Positions 1-7,075 of a stretch of DNA of 10,511 nt are shown here, one piece after another. The DNA is taken from assembly GCA_016870855.1 (NCBI GenBank), contig VGAF01000034.1, positions 1-10,511 of the forward strand, read 5' to 3'. Under the pieces are notes generated by a model that had not been told where the DNA came from, did not search any database, and was given only the letters and a program-made list of their open reading frames with translations. Source of the stretch: Actinomycetota bacterium (lineage in GTDB: Bacteria > Actinomycetota > Actinomycetes > Nanopelagicales > Nanopelagicaceae). The first letter of the stretch is position 1; each line of letters starts with the position of its first letter. Made by a program: the position numbers and the translations under genes.

Positions 1-118
1 CGCCATTAGCTCCAGTGACGGCTGCGAGTTGTCCTAGCTCGACTGAGAAGTCAACGCCCCTTAGCGCAGAAATAGCCCCGTGAGAGACATTTAAATTTGT
101 GACAACTAAGCCGCTCAT
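1..118 (-). CDS. livF: LivF-type ABC transporter ATP-binding protein, N-terminal part only
   Basis: The first 39 codons of an ABC ATPase, cut off by the left window edge. Seen: an ATG at 118 begins MSGLVVTNLNVSHGAISALR and the readable part ends in GANG, the first half of a Walker A loop. The pattern 'Y/H-G-x-I-x-A-L' before the Walker A is typical of LivF, the second ATPase of branched-chain amino acid (HAAT family) importers. The ATG overlaps the livG stop as ATGA, which implies translational coupling, and an AAAGG ribosome binding site lies seven bases upstream inside livG. It would energise the importer at the cytoplasmic face of the membrane as partner of LivG. The substrate cannot be read from ATPases: amino acids, urea and amides are all possible. 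LivF is favoured over another ABC ATPase mainly because it follows livG. Confidence 0.85.
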   Translation of the reverse strand, partial: MSGLVVTNLNVSHGAISALRGVDFSVELGQLAAVTGANG

Positions 119-891
119 TTGCGAGCCTTTGAGTGAGTTCCGAGATAAGCCTCAATGACGTTCTTGTCATTCTTTACAGTTTCCGGATCGCCAGAAGCGA
201 TAATCTCGCCAAAGTTCAAGACATAGATACGATCGCAGACAGACATGACAACATCCATATGATGCTCAACGATGATGATTGAGGTATTGCTTCGTAGATG
301 TCTAATCAAGCTATTGAGCCACTCGATATCTTGTGCACCAAGACCGCCAGCAGGCTCATCCAAGAGAAGTATTTGCGGCTCGCTCACTAGGGCTCTTGCT
401 ATAGAAACTCGTTTTGTATCTGGATAAGAGAGCGTTTCTGCTTTACGTTCTGCAACTCCGCCAACGTAAAGCCGTTCCAAAGTGCTCTGTGATTTTGACT
501 TTAGCGCCTCTTCGTCTTTACCACTTAAGCCCAAAGCCGATTGGATAAATCCAGCTTTAGCAAACTTGCTTGCACCTAACATCACATTCTCAGAGACAGT
601 TAAATCTGGAAATAGACCCACTCCCTGGAGCGTGCGAGATATGCCACGGTCAACAAGTTGATAGGGCTTTGGCCACTTAACGCTCCGACCATAGAGTTCA
701 AGAGATCCGCTCGCTGGAGTAACGAGCCCGGAGAGCGCGTTGAAGACCGTAGTCTTTCCGGCGCCATTAGGACCGATTAGTCCAAGGACTTCACCTTTAT
801 TTAAATCGATATCAACATTGGAGAGAGCTTTTAGCCCACCGAAATTAACGGAGAGGCCACGAATTGCTAAGACCCGTTCGGTCGAAGTCAT
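115..891 (-). CDS. livG: LivG-type ABC transporter ATP-binding protein
   Basis: A 258-residue ATPase, normal length for LivG, which hydrolyses ATP to drive a branched-chain amino acid or related (urea, amide) importer. Seen: Walker A GPNGAGKT at 40-47, Q-loop glutamine Q89 in RTLQG, Walker B ILLLDEP at 174-180 with D178 and E179, and switch histidine H210 in VEHHM. The ABC signature is divergent: LSYPDTKR at 154-161 instead of LSGGQ or the LSYGQQR usual in LivG. The downstream IARAL is intact, so the protein is probably active. The ATG at 891 has a GGGGAG site 11 bases upstream. The gap to alr is 39 bases and livF overlaps by four bases. No permease or binding-protein gene lies upstream, so these must be beyond the left edge or elsewhere. 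The assignment to the HAAT ATPase family is firm; the substrate is not. Confidence 0.93.
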   Translation of the reverse strand: MTSTERVLAIRGLSVNFGGLKALSNVDIDLNKGEVLGLIGPNGAGKTTVFNALSGLVTPASGSLELYGRSVKWPKPYQLVDRGISRTLQGVGLFPDLTVSENVMLGASKFAKAGFIQSALGLSGKDEEALKSKSQSTLERLYVGGVAERKAETLSYPDTKRVSIARALVSEPQILLLDEPAGGLGAQDIEWLNSLIRHLRSNTSIIIVEHHMDVVMSVCDRIYVLNFGEIIASGDPETVKNDKNVIEAYLGTHSKARK

Positions 892-930
892 CGTCGAATT
901 CGCTCCCCGTCTTAGAACTCTTTTCGTAAC

Positions 931-2052
931 TTAGTTGGTGAAGACTCTTGGAACTCTTGGACCGATTCGCGTCACAATCTCATAATTGATTGTTCCGCAA
1001 GCCTTTGCCCAAGCGTCGGCAGTGTAGCCGTCGCCACCTTCACTGCCAATCAAATAAGCCCAATCTCCCGCGTGCGCTATCGAATCGTTACCAATTTCCA
1101 CAACAAATTGATCCATAGAAACCCGTCCAATAATTGGAGCCTTCCTATTACCCACAAGTACGCCCGCTGTTGAATTCGCATTACGTGGAACGCCATCGGC
1201 ATATCCCATTGCAACGACTGCTAACTTGGTATCGCTCTTTGTTGTTGCAGTTCCACCATAGCCAACCTGAGAACCTGCTGGGACATCCTTAACAATATGT
1301 AGCTTGGCGCGTAACTTCATCACCGGTTTTAAATCTAAAGCTTTTGAATCGCCCATGGTGTTTACATCAGGAGATAGTCCATACATCGCAATTCCTAATC
1401 TAACTAAATCAAAGTGCGATGAGTCATTTGTAAGTGTTGCTGCAGAATTACTTAAGTGAAGTATCTTTGGTGAGATACCAGCTTCCTTTGCTTCTAAGAC
1501 TCGGGCTTGGAAATTGCGGAGCTGTTCATCATTAAAAGAGTGGTTAGGTTCATCCGCGCGAGCAAAGTGTGACCAGATTCCAATTACTTCCAAGCCACCG
1601 CTCTTAGATAACTCCGAGGCTCTTGTAACGAGTGGAATCCACTCTTTCAACGCTCCGCCTCGAGACATTCCAGTATCAACTTCAAGATGCACTCTTGGTG
1701 GGATACCTAATGCTTCTCCGGTTTTAACAACTGCTTCGAGATGACCAAGAGATGGAATTGCAAGATCAATCTTCTTCTTTAGCACGCTCTCAAAGTCATC
1801 ACTTACTGGAGTTAGCCAGGCGATGATTGGCGCAGTTATTCCCGCATCTCTAAGTGCAATCGCTTCATCAAGCAACGCAGTTCCAAGCCACTTCGCTCCA
1901 GCTTTAAGTGCCCGCTCTGCAACCGGGACCAAGCCATGCCCATATCCATCGGCTTTTACAACAGCGAGACCTTCAGCCTTTGTATTCGATAACAATCGCT
2001 TGATGTTGAATTCAAGCGCGCCAAGATCGATTATCGCCTCAGCTCGAGCCAT
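931..2052 (-). CDS. alr: alanine racemase
   Basis: A PLP-dependent cytoplasmic enzyme that interconverts L- and D-alanine, the source of D-Ala for the D-Ala-D-Ala end of peptidoglycan. The 373 residues match the family length. Seen: the PLP-lysine motif AVVKADGYGHG with K33, the barrel-strand motif VDTGMSRGG (126-134), WSHFA (160-164), RLGIAMYGLSP (218-228), and the second catalytic residue Y284 in MGYADGVPR, followed by GRVSMDQ (309-315) in the C-terminal beta domain. The C-terminus ends RIGPRVPRVF, as in the family. The ATG at 2052 is the only usable start, because an in-frame TAG lies four codons upstream. No clear Shine-Dalgarno is visible in the 20-base gap after the PAP2 gene, so translation may depend on read-through from upstream. 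In most Actinobacteria alr is followed by tsaE/tsaB; here an ABC transporter follows. Confidence 0.98.
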   Translation of the reverse strand: MARAEAIIDLGALEFNIKRLLSNTKAEGLAVVKADGYGHGLVPVAERALKAGAKWLGTALLDEAIALRDAGITAPIIAWLTPVSDDFESVLKKKIDLAIPSLGHLEAVVKTGEALGIPPRVHLEVDTGMSRGGALKEWIPLVTRASELSKSGGLEVIGIWSHFARADEPNHSFNDEQLRNFQARVLEAKEAGISPKILHLSNSAATLTNDSSHFDLVRLGIAMYGLSPDVNTMGDSKALDLKPVMKLRAKLHIVKDVPAGSQVGYGGTATTKSDTKLAVVAMGYADGVPRNANSTAGVLVGNRKAPIIGRVSMDQFVVEIGNDSIAHAGDWAYLIGSEGGDGYTADAWAKACGTINYEIVTRIGPRVPRVFTN

Positions 2053-2072
2053 TGAACTAGCCTAATCGGGCG

Positions 2073-2768
2073 TTACGAAGGTTGCTTTTCTGATGGGATA
2101 AAACGGTCGATCGCGACTACTAATACAAGGATCGCGCCGCCTAGAAACACTCCACCCAATAAGTCGGTAAACCAGTGGGTATTTCTAATCAAAGAGGCGA
2201 TACAGACCGCGATGGTCATCAAGCCAACTACCCAGTAAAGACGTAGCCCTTCAAAGGGATCTCTATGGGTGTAACGGAAGATGATGTAAGCCAATAGCCC
2301 CCAAGTAACTAGGGCATTTGCGGTGTGGCCGCTCGGGTAAGCCATTCCATCTGTGAAGATACAGATATCAAAATCTTCGCGCGCTTTACAGCGGCCAAAT
2401 CCAATCTTGGCCGCACCGACAAAGAGATTTAAGAAAATTAGAGATAGAACCGACAAATTTAGCGGCCGCCAAGAGTTAAATCTTCTCCCAATCAAAGCAG
2501 CTGCAAGAATCAAGATAGAAGCAGTTATCCAACGTAGACCCAGATCGTCAAGTCTTAAGATCAAGAATTCATTGAATCCGGTTAGCGTTGGTCGTTCGAT
2601 ATCTGCGACAAATTGATCAACCCGCCATAACAAACCTTCGAAGATCACATCGAGGGTGAGGAGAGCAAAGGCGATGAAGAGCCCCGCAGACCAGCGGAGC
2701 GCAACGGCCATTTCATGGCGCCGTACTTCAAGACGTTGATCAACAACGTCATCAAACCTTGCAATCAT
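2073..2768 (-). CDS. PAP2-family membrane phosphatase, possibly undecaprenyl-pyrophosphate phosphatase
   Basis: A 231-residue multi-pass membrane protein of the type 2 phosphatidic acid phosphatase superfamily. Seen: hydrophobic segments near residues 27-47, 80-95, 104-121, 150-165, 177-194 and 204-221. The catalytic motifs are a degenerate first motif K121-x4-R126 (family consensus KxxxxxxRP, here ending KAR with no proline), PSGH at 145-148, and S192xxR195xxH198xxxD202. The nucleophile His198 and the acid-base His148 are both present, so activity is plausible. The start ATG overlaps the glmS stop as ATGA, which suggests coupling to glmS. It sits between glmS and alr, both peptidoglycan precursor genes. 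From context I infer dephosphorylation of undecaprenyl pyrophosphate (BcrC/PgpB-like). Phosphatidylglycerophosphate or another lipid phosphate is equally possible from sequence alone. The superfamily is certain; the substrate is not. Confidence 0.88.
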   Translation of the reverse strand: MIARFDDVVDQRLEVRRHEMAVALRWSAGLFIAFALLTLDVIFEGLLWRVDQFVADIERPTLTGFNEFLILRLDDLGLRWITASILILAAALIGRRFNSWRPLNLSVLSLIFLNLFVGAAKIGFGRCKAREDFDICIFTDGMAYPSGHTANALVTWGLLAYIIFRYTHRDPFEGLRLYWVVGLMTIAVCIASLIRNTHWFTDLLGGVFLGGAILVLVVAIDRFIPSEKQPS

Positions 2769-4591
2769 TCGACTGTTACCGACTTCGCTAAATTCCTTGG
2801 TTGGTCTACATCATTTCCACGAGCCACCGCCATTTCATAGGCGAAGACTTGTAGTGGAACTATAGAGAGTATTGGTTGCAGAATCTCTTCAGATTCTGGA
2901 ATACGAATCAATTCTGGGAGATCAAGTGAATGACTTTGATCAGCAATCGCAATTACTCGAGCGCCACGAGCTCTAACTTCTTGGATATTGCTCCGCATCT
3001 TCTCAGCAATCTCACTCTTTGCTGGCGGGAGGATCGCAATGACCGGAGTTCCCTCTTCAATTAGAGCTATCGGGCCATGCTTTAACTCGCCTCCGGCAAA
3101 ACCTTCCGCATGCATGTATGCGAGTTCTTTTAGCTTGAGGGCTCCCTCAAGTGCAGCCGGGAAACCCACATGACGACCTAAAAAGAGTACGGAGGTGGAG
3201 TTCTTGTAACCCCGGGTCATAGCACGGAGTGGTTCTACGGTTTCAAGAATCTCTTCAATCTTGTTTGGGAGTTGTAAGAGCGCATCAATTAATTCTCTGA
3301 TCTGGTTTGAAGTTATGGAGTTCCGCTTGGTTGCTAGATACAGTGCGAGCAAATCAAGGGCAATGACCTGAGTTAAAAGCGCCTTTGTTGATGCGACTGC
3401 GATCTCAGGGCCGGCATGGGTATAAAGAACCGAATCTGATTCGCGTGGGATTGTGGAACCCATCGTGTTGCATATAGAGAGCGTCTCAGCGCCGAGCGAC
3501 TTTGCATGACGGAGCGCCATCAAGGTATCCATCGTTTCACCAGATTGTGAGATTGTGACTACAAGTGTTCGCTCCGAAATAACTGGATTGCGATATCTAA
3601 ATTCAGAAGCAAGTTCCACCTCAACTGGAATCTTCGCCCACTCCTCAAGCGCATATTTACCAATCAATCCAGCGTGATATGCGGTTCCACAAGCAAGAAT
3701 CAAAATCCGCTCGAAGTTGCCACTTAGATTTTCTAACTCTTTTAACTCAATAGTTGAAGGCCTTGGGAATCGACCGAGCAATGTGTCTGCTACAGCTTTA
3801 GGTTGTTCGTAGATCTCTTTGAGCATGAAGTGTTCAAAACCTCCGCGCTCGGCAGCCTTGGCGTCCCACGTAATCTCATACTCTTTTGGTGTGACCTTCT
3901 TGCCGGCCCAATCAGTTACAACGACTTCACTTGGAGTAACGACTACGACTTGATCTTGCCCTAATTCCAGCGCCTTCTTGGTGTGCGAGATAAAGGCCGA
4001 TACATCTGAGGCGAGGAAGTTTTCACCCGAACCAACGCCAACGACTAATGGTGAGTTTCTACGGGCTCCAACAATCAAATTCGGATTATCAGATTGGATA
4101 GCAAGGAGTGTGAAGGAGCCACGCAAACGAGCGCAGACGCTCCGCATAGCGGTAGCTAAATCCCCGGAGGCTTTGAATTCTTCGCCCAATAGATGTGCGA
4201 CGGATTCTGTATCGGTTTCAGATTTGAACTTATGTCCGCGCCGTTCTAGCTCTGCTTTTAGCTCTTCGTAATTCTCAATGATTCCATTATGAATGACAGC
4301 TAATTTCCCGCTCTCATCAAGATGAGGATGTGCATTTATATCGGTGGGGCCACCATGAGTTGCCCAACGAGTATGTCCGATACCACCGGTTGCACTTTCC
4401 TGGCCACTATTCAAAGCGCCTTCAAGGTTTGTGAGTTTGCCCGCCTTCTTCTCAACAACAAGCTTCTCGCCTTTAGTAACAGCGAGGGCAACGCCGGCTG
4501 AGTCATAACCGCGATATTCGAGACGTCTTAAACCTTCAATAACTCTAGATAGCGCTGGATTCGAGCCGGTGTATCCGACGATCCCACACAT
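2765..4591 (-). CDS. glmS: glutamine--fructose-6-phosphate aminotransferase (isomerizing)
   Basis: Makes glucosamine-6-phosphate from fructose-6-phosphate and glutamine, the first committed step toward UDP-GlcNAc. The 608 residues match the family length. Seen: an N-terminal class II glutamine amidotransferase domain (about 2-220) with nucleophile Cys2 after the initiator Met, R74 in HTRWATHG, HNGIIENY (101-108) and D127. Two SIS sugar-isomerase domains follow, with ACGTAYHAG (300-308), SQSGETMDT (348-356) and STKA (401-404) in the first. The second has KLKE ending at E489, H505 in ELKHGP and the C-terminal DQPRNLAKSVTVE with K603. The ATG at 4591 has a strong GAGGAG site eight bases upstream that overlaps the end of glmM. 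The glmM-glmS gap is 13 bases, which leaves no room for a glmS ribozyme or a separate promoter. Both genes are therefore expected on one mRNA. Confidence 0.98.
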   Translation of the reverse strand: MCGIVGYTGSNPALSRVIEGLRRLEYRGYDSAGVALAVTKGEKLVVEKKAGKLTNLEGALNSGQESATGGIGHTRWATHGGPTDINAHPHLDESGKLAVIHNGIIENYEELKAELERRGHKFKSETDTESVAHLLGEEFKASGDLATAMRSVCARLRGSFTLLAIQSDNPNLIVGARRNSPLVVGVGSGENFLASDVSAFISHTKKALELGQDQVVVVTPSEVVVTDWAGKKVTPKEYEITWDAKAAERGGFEHFMLKEIYEQPKAVADTLLGRFPRPSTIELKELENLSGNFERILILACGTAYHAGLIGKYALEEWAKIPVEVELASEFRYRNPVISERTLVVTISQSGETMDTLMALRHAKSLGAETLSICNTMGSTIPRESDSVLYTHAGPEIAVASTKALLTQVIALDLLALYLATKRNSITSNQIRELIDALLQLPNKIEEILETVEPLRAMTRGYKNSTSVLFLGRHVGFPAALEGALKLKELAYMHAEGFAGGELKHGPIALIEEGTPVIAILPPAKSEIAEKMRSNIQEVRARGARVIAIADQSHSLDLPELIRIPESEEILQPILSIVPLQVFAYEMAVARGNDVDQPRNLAKSVTVE

Positions 4592-4604
4592 TGTTAGTGC
4601 TCCT

Positions 4605-5930
4605 CTATAGCGCGAGTTCTGATTTTACTAGCGCTGCGAGCGAAGAAGCGAATTGCTCAGCCTTTTCATTGGTATCGGCTTCAACCATCACGCGAATGAC
4701 TGGTTCGGTTCCAGAAGCCCGGAGCAAAACGCGCCCACTCTCACCTAATTCACTCTCAATCTCCGCAACTTTTCCAATGACTACTTGGCTTGTTTTCAAC
4801 TTCGACTTATCGACGCCCTTCACATTGATTAGCACCTGCGGATATCTATGCATAAAGCTTGCTAACTCTCTAAGTGACTTCTTACTAGTGGCGACCTCAG
4901 AGATGAGGTGAAGTGCGGTAAGAATTCCATCACCAGTAGTAGCAAATCTGCGCATAATCAAATGGCCAGATTGTTCGCCACCTAGTGAATGTCCACCGGC
5001 CAACATCTCTTCTAAAACATAGCGATCTCCAACTGGAGTTGCTACAAAACCAATGCCCTTTTTCGCTAGCGCGCGGATTAGGCCGAGGTTGGTCATGACT
5101 GTTCCGACAAGTTTCTTAGTGGGGAGCTCGGTGTGCTGGGCCAAGATTCCTAAAATGAAATCACCGTCGACAACGTTACCTTCATGATCTATCGCCAAAA
5201 CTCGGTCGGCATCGCCATCATGGGCAATTCCTAAATCTGCACCAACTTCACGTACCTTTGCAATTAAATTCTCTAAATGGGTTGAACCGCAATTCTCATT
5301 GATATTGGTACCGTTGGGTTTATCTGAAATCGCAATCACTTCAGCGCCAGCTCGTTGTAGCACTTGTGGGGCAACGAAAGAAGCGGCACCATTGGCACAA
5401 TCAACAACGATTTTTAGTCCAGCAAAGTTTGAATTGATTGTGGCAAGAAGATGATTTATGTATCGCTCTTTAACGCTCTCATCTTTAGTTATCTCACCCT
5501 TATTGCCAATCGGGCTCCAAGGTTTACCGAGTTGAACTTCGATTTGTGCTTCCACTGAGTCGGCTAATTTGCGACCATCGCGTGCGAAGAACTTTATGCC
5601 ATTGTCGCTCGCTGGATTGTGTGAGGCGCTAATCATGACTCCGAGGTCACAATCGAGCTCCGTCACTAAGAACGAAACAGCCGGTGTAGGGAGAACGCCT
5701 ACGTTGATTACATCTACGCCTGATTCCGAAAGGCCGGTGGCAATTGCACGTTCTAAATATTCGCCAGATTCCCGTGAATCTTGAGCGATGATTGCTTTAG
5801 GTCTATGTCCAGAAAACTCGCCAATATCGGTAAGAACATGAGCAGCTGCGAGAGCTAGATCGTGAGCGAGTTGCTCCGTTAAATCAACGCCAGCAACGCC
5901 TCGGACACCGTCTGTGCCGAATAGGGCCAT
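4605..5930 (-). CDS. glmM: phosphoglucosamine mutase
   Basis: Interconverts glucosamine-6-phosphate and glucosamine-1-phosphate, the step after GlmS. A 441-residue alpha-D-phosphohexomutase, normal length. Seen: the N-terminal MALFGTDGVRG, diagnostic of GlmM; active-site phosphoserine loop ISASHNP at 100-106 with S103; metal-binding HDGDADR (237-243) with D238, D240 and D242; sugar-binding GGEQSGH (317-323); and the phosphate-binding loop RASGTEP (404-410). All four domains are therefore represented. The 18-base gap from rpsI and the absence of an obvious promoter place it in the rplM-rpsI transcript. The ATG at 5930 fits the family N-terminus exactly, but I see no good Shine-Dalgarno before it. 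Linking a ribosomal protein operon to glmM is common in Actinobacteria and may tie amino-sugar supply to growth rate. Confidence 0.98.
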   Translation of the reverse strand: MALFGTDGVRGVAGVDLTEQLAHDLALAAAHVLTDIGEFSGHRPKAIIAQDSRESGEYLERAIATGLSESGVDVINVGVLPTPAVSFLVTELDCDLGVMISASHNPASDNGIKFFARDGRKLADSVEAQIEVQLGKPWSPIGNKGEITKDESVKERYINHLLATINSNFAGLKIVVDCANGAASFVAPQVLQRAGAEVIAISDKPNGTNINENCGSTHLENLIAKVREVGADLGIAHDGDADRVLAIDHEGNVVDGDFILGILAQHTELPTKKLVGTVMTNLGLIRALAKKGIGFVATPVGDRYVLEEMLAGGHSLGGEQSGHLIMRRFATTGDGILTALHLISEVATSKKSLRELASFMHRYPQVLINVKGVDKSKLKTSQVVIGKVAEIESELGESGRVLLRASGTEPVIRVMVEADTNEKAEQFASSLAALVKSELAL

Positions 5931-5948
5931 GACCCAAACGCTAGAGGA

Positions 5949-6410
5949 TTAGCGCTTGCTGTACTGGGAGCGCTTACGAGCTTTCTTTAGACCGTACTTC
6001 TTACGCTCGATTACGCGTGGATCGCGAGTTAAGAACTTCGCCTTCTTCAAAGCCGGGCGATTGGCATCAGCATCAATTTCATTGAGAGCGCGAGCAACAC
6101 CTAGGCGAAGCGCGCCAGCTTGTCCGGAAATTCCGCCGCCATCGATACGTGCAATGACGTCGTACTTTCCTTCTGCGCCAACTGTTCGAAGTGGTTCAGA
6201 GACTGACTGTTGGTGAACCTTATTTGGGAAATATGTTTCAAGGCTCTTCTCATTTACAGTCCAACGACCAAAACCAGGGACGAGGCGAACGCGAGCAACC
6301 GCTTCTTTACGACGACCAACGCCAGCACCTGGTGCGATTACAGCGGCGCGGTTTGTGGCGCCAGCAGGAGTGCTGGAGCTAAATGCGGTTGTTGTCTCGT
6401 TCTCTGACAT
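5949..6410 (-). CDS. rpsI: 30S ribosomal protein S9
   Basis: Small-subunit protein S9, whose C-terminal tail reaches the P-site tRNA. With the start chosen here it is 153 residues. Seen: GRRKEAVARVR (32-42), GGGISGQAGALRLGVARAL (91-109), and the basic tail RKKYGLKKARKRSQYSKR that ends the protein, all typical of S9. Residues 1-30 are a low-complexity Ser/Thr/Ala-rich extension of the kind common in actinobacterial S9. Three consecutive ATG codons (6416, 6413, 6410) could start the gene. The AAAGGA site at 6421-6416 overlaps the first ATG and leaves only two bases before the second, so 6410, with a five-base spacer, is the best choice. The site also overlaps the rplM stop codon, so rplM and rpsI are very likely translated from one mRNA. 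Confidence 0.97.
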   Translation of the reverse strand: MSENETTTAFSSSTPAGATNRAAVIAPGAGVGRRKEAVARVRLVPGFGRWTVNEKSLETYFPNKVHQQSVSEPLRTVGAEGKYDVIARIDGGGISGQAGALRLGVARALNEIDADANRPALKKAKFLTRDPRVIERKKYGLKKARKRSQYSKR

Positions 6411-6415
6411 CATCA

Positions 6416-6421
6416 TCCTTT
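6416..6421 (-). promoter_or_regulatory. Shine-Dalgarno site deciding the rpsI start
   Basis: AAAGGA on the minus strand, overlapping the rplM TAA. It is followed by TGATG and then ATG at 6410. It cannot serve the ATG at 6416, with which it overlaps, and is too close to the one at 6413. It therefore supports initiation at the third ATG. Confidence 0.65.
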
Positions 6422-6893
6422 ACTTACCCAACTTGTTTGGATTGATTCGGGTTTGATCGACTTGAGTGAAAACATATGGAGTTGGAGTTTGAGATCCATG
6501 TGGATGGTTAGGTCCGGCATAAACCTTGAGCTTTGAAGCCATTTGTTTTCCAATTGAATTCTTCGGAAGCATTCCCTTGATTGCCTTCTCAATAGCGCGG
6601 GTTGGGAACTTCTCCATGAGGAGCGCATAGTTACGCTCAGTTAAACCGCCTGGGTATTGGGAGTGCTGGTAGGCCATCTTTTCGGTCATCTTGCTTCCAG
6701 TTAGAACAACCTTCTCAGCATTGATGACGATTACGAAGTCGCCCATATCTATATGGGGAGCGAAAGTTGCCTTGTGCTTTCCGCGAAGCAGAGTTGCGGC
6801 ATGGCTAGCTAGTCGACCAAGAACTACATCTTGGGCATCAATGACATACCACTTACGCGCAACATCGTTAGGGGTCGGTGTAAAGGTACGCAC
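6420..6893 (-). CDS. rplM: 50S ribosomal protein L13
   Basis: Large-subunit assembly protein L13, 157 residues, slightly longer than the E. coli form as in other Actinobacteria. Seen: N-terminal MRTFTPTPNDVARKWYVIDA, then DVVLGRLAS (22-30), HIDMGDFVIVINA (47-59), the L13 signature IKGMLPKNSIGK (105-116) and KVYAGPNHPH (123-132). The start is GTG at 6893. An in-frame TAA seven codons upstream and the lack of any ATG or TTG between them fix it. No strong Shine-Dalgarno is visible; the leader is instead purine-rich (GAAGAAAGCGAG). It is the first gene after a 214-base structured intergenic region with its own promoter, so it probably heads the rplM-rpsI-glmM-glmS unit. In E. coli L13 represses this operon, but whether that happens here cannot be told from sequence. 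Confidence 0.98.
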   Translation of the reverse strand: MRTFTPTPNDVARKWYVIDAQDVVLGRLASHAATLLRGKHKATFAPHIDMGDFVIVINAEKVVLTGSKMTEKMAYQHSQYPGGLTERNYALLMEKFPTRAIEKAIKGMLPKNSIGKQMASKLKVYAGPNHPHGSQTPTPYVFTQVDQTRINPNKLGK

Positions 6894-6902
6894 GGCGAAC
6901 TC

Positions 6903-6939
6903 GCTTTCTTCTTACTTCTTCTTATTACTTCTTATTAAT
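6903..6939 (-). repeat. imperfect short tandem repeat in the rplM leader
   Basis: The minus strand here is a run of related TAAGAAG / TAATAAGAAG units with a period of about 10-13 bases, almost entirely A, G and T. It lies 10 to 46 bases upstream of the rplM GTG. Because no regular Shine-Dalgarno is present, this purine-rich tract may act as an S1-type ribosome loading site. It also contains several stop codons. It could simply be slippage-prone leader sequence. Confidence 0.55.
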
Positions 6940-6982
6940 CAGCTCCACTTGCCACATTTGAGGCCGCAGAGGTAGAAGGGGA

Positions 6983-7011
6983 AGGTTACCCGCCCCTCTC
7001 GGGAGGGTCAA
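6983..7011 (-). promoter_or_regulatory. sigma-70-type promoter for rplM-rpsI-glmM-glmS
   Basis: On the minus strand: TTGACC (-35, 7011-7006), a spacer of exactly 17 bases, then TAACCT (-10, 6988-6983), which fits the actinobacterial TAnnnT consensus. Transcription would begin near 6976, giving a leader of about 83 bases before the rplM GTG. The spacer holds an inverted repeat CCCTC-CCGA-GAGGG that could be an operator or chance. The position, just after the structured region that follows the NYN gene, is what is expected for a separate rplM promoter. Confidence 0.7.
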
Positions 7012-7052
7012 AATCGAGGCGGCGGAACCCGGCTACCCTTTGCTAACTGGGT

Positions 7053-7070
7053 CTGAGGTGTCGTCCTCAG
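7053..7070. other. perfect 6-bp stem-loop in the intergenic region
   Basis: CTGAGG and CCTCAG form a perfect 6-bp stem with a 6-base loop (ACGACA on the minus strand). Direct repeats CTGGG (7047-7051 and 7072-7076) flank it on the plus strand. It lies between the terminator-like hairpin and the rplM promoter. No T-tract follows on either strand, so it is not a standard terminator. It may be part of a larger RNA structure or a protein-binding dyad; the function is unknown. Confidence 0.5.
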
Positions 7071-7075
7071 GCTGG

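Noticed and set aside
4592..4604. A glmS ribozyme upstream of glmS.
   Set aside because: Only 13 bases separate glmM and glmS and they hold just a ribosome binding site. The ribozyme is mainly a Firmicutes feature and needs far more sequence.
6413..6628. A 71-codon minus-strand frame overlapping rplM.
   Set aside because: It is out of frame with L13, which is unmistakable over the same bases, and its translation shows no recognisable motif.
6925..6988. A second frame in the rplM leader reading PSPSTSAASNVASGAD before a stop looks like the C-terminus of a protein.
   Set aside because: An in-frame TAA directly precedes it and no start or upstream homology is visible, so it is probably chance.
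7014..7050. Minus-strand GGTAGCCGGGTTCC and AGCAAAG resemble pieces of the c-di-GMP-I riboswitch.
   Set aside because: The GGNAAACC segment, the GNRA-capped P2 hairpin and the P3 stem are missing, and the piece lies upstream of the rplM promoter, not in its leader.
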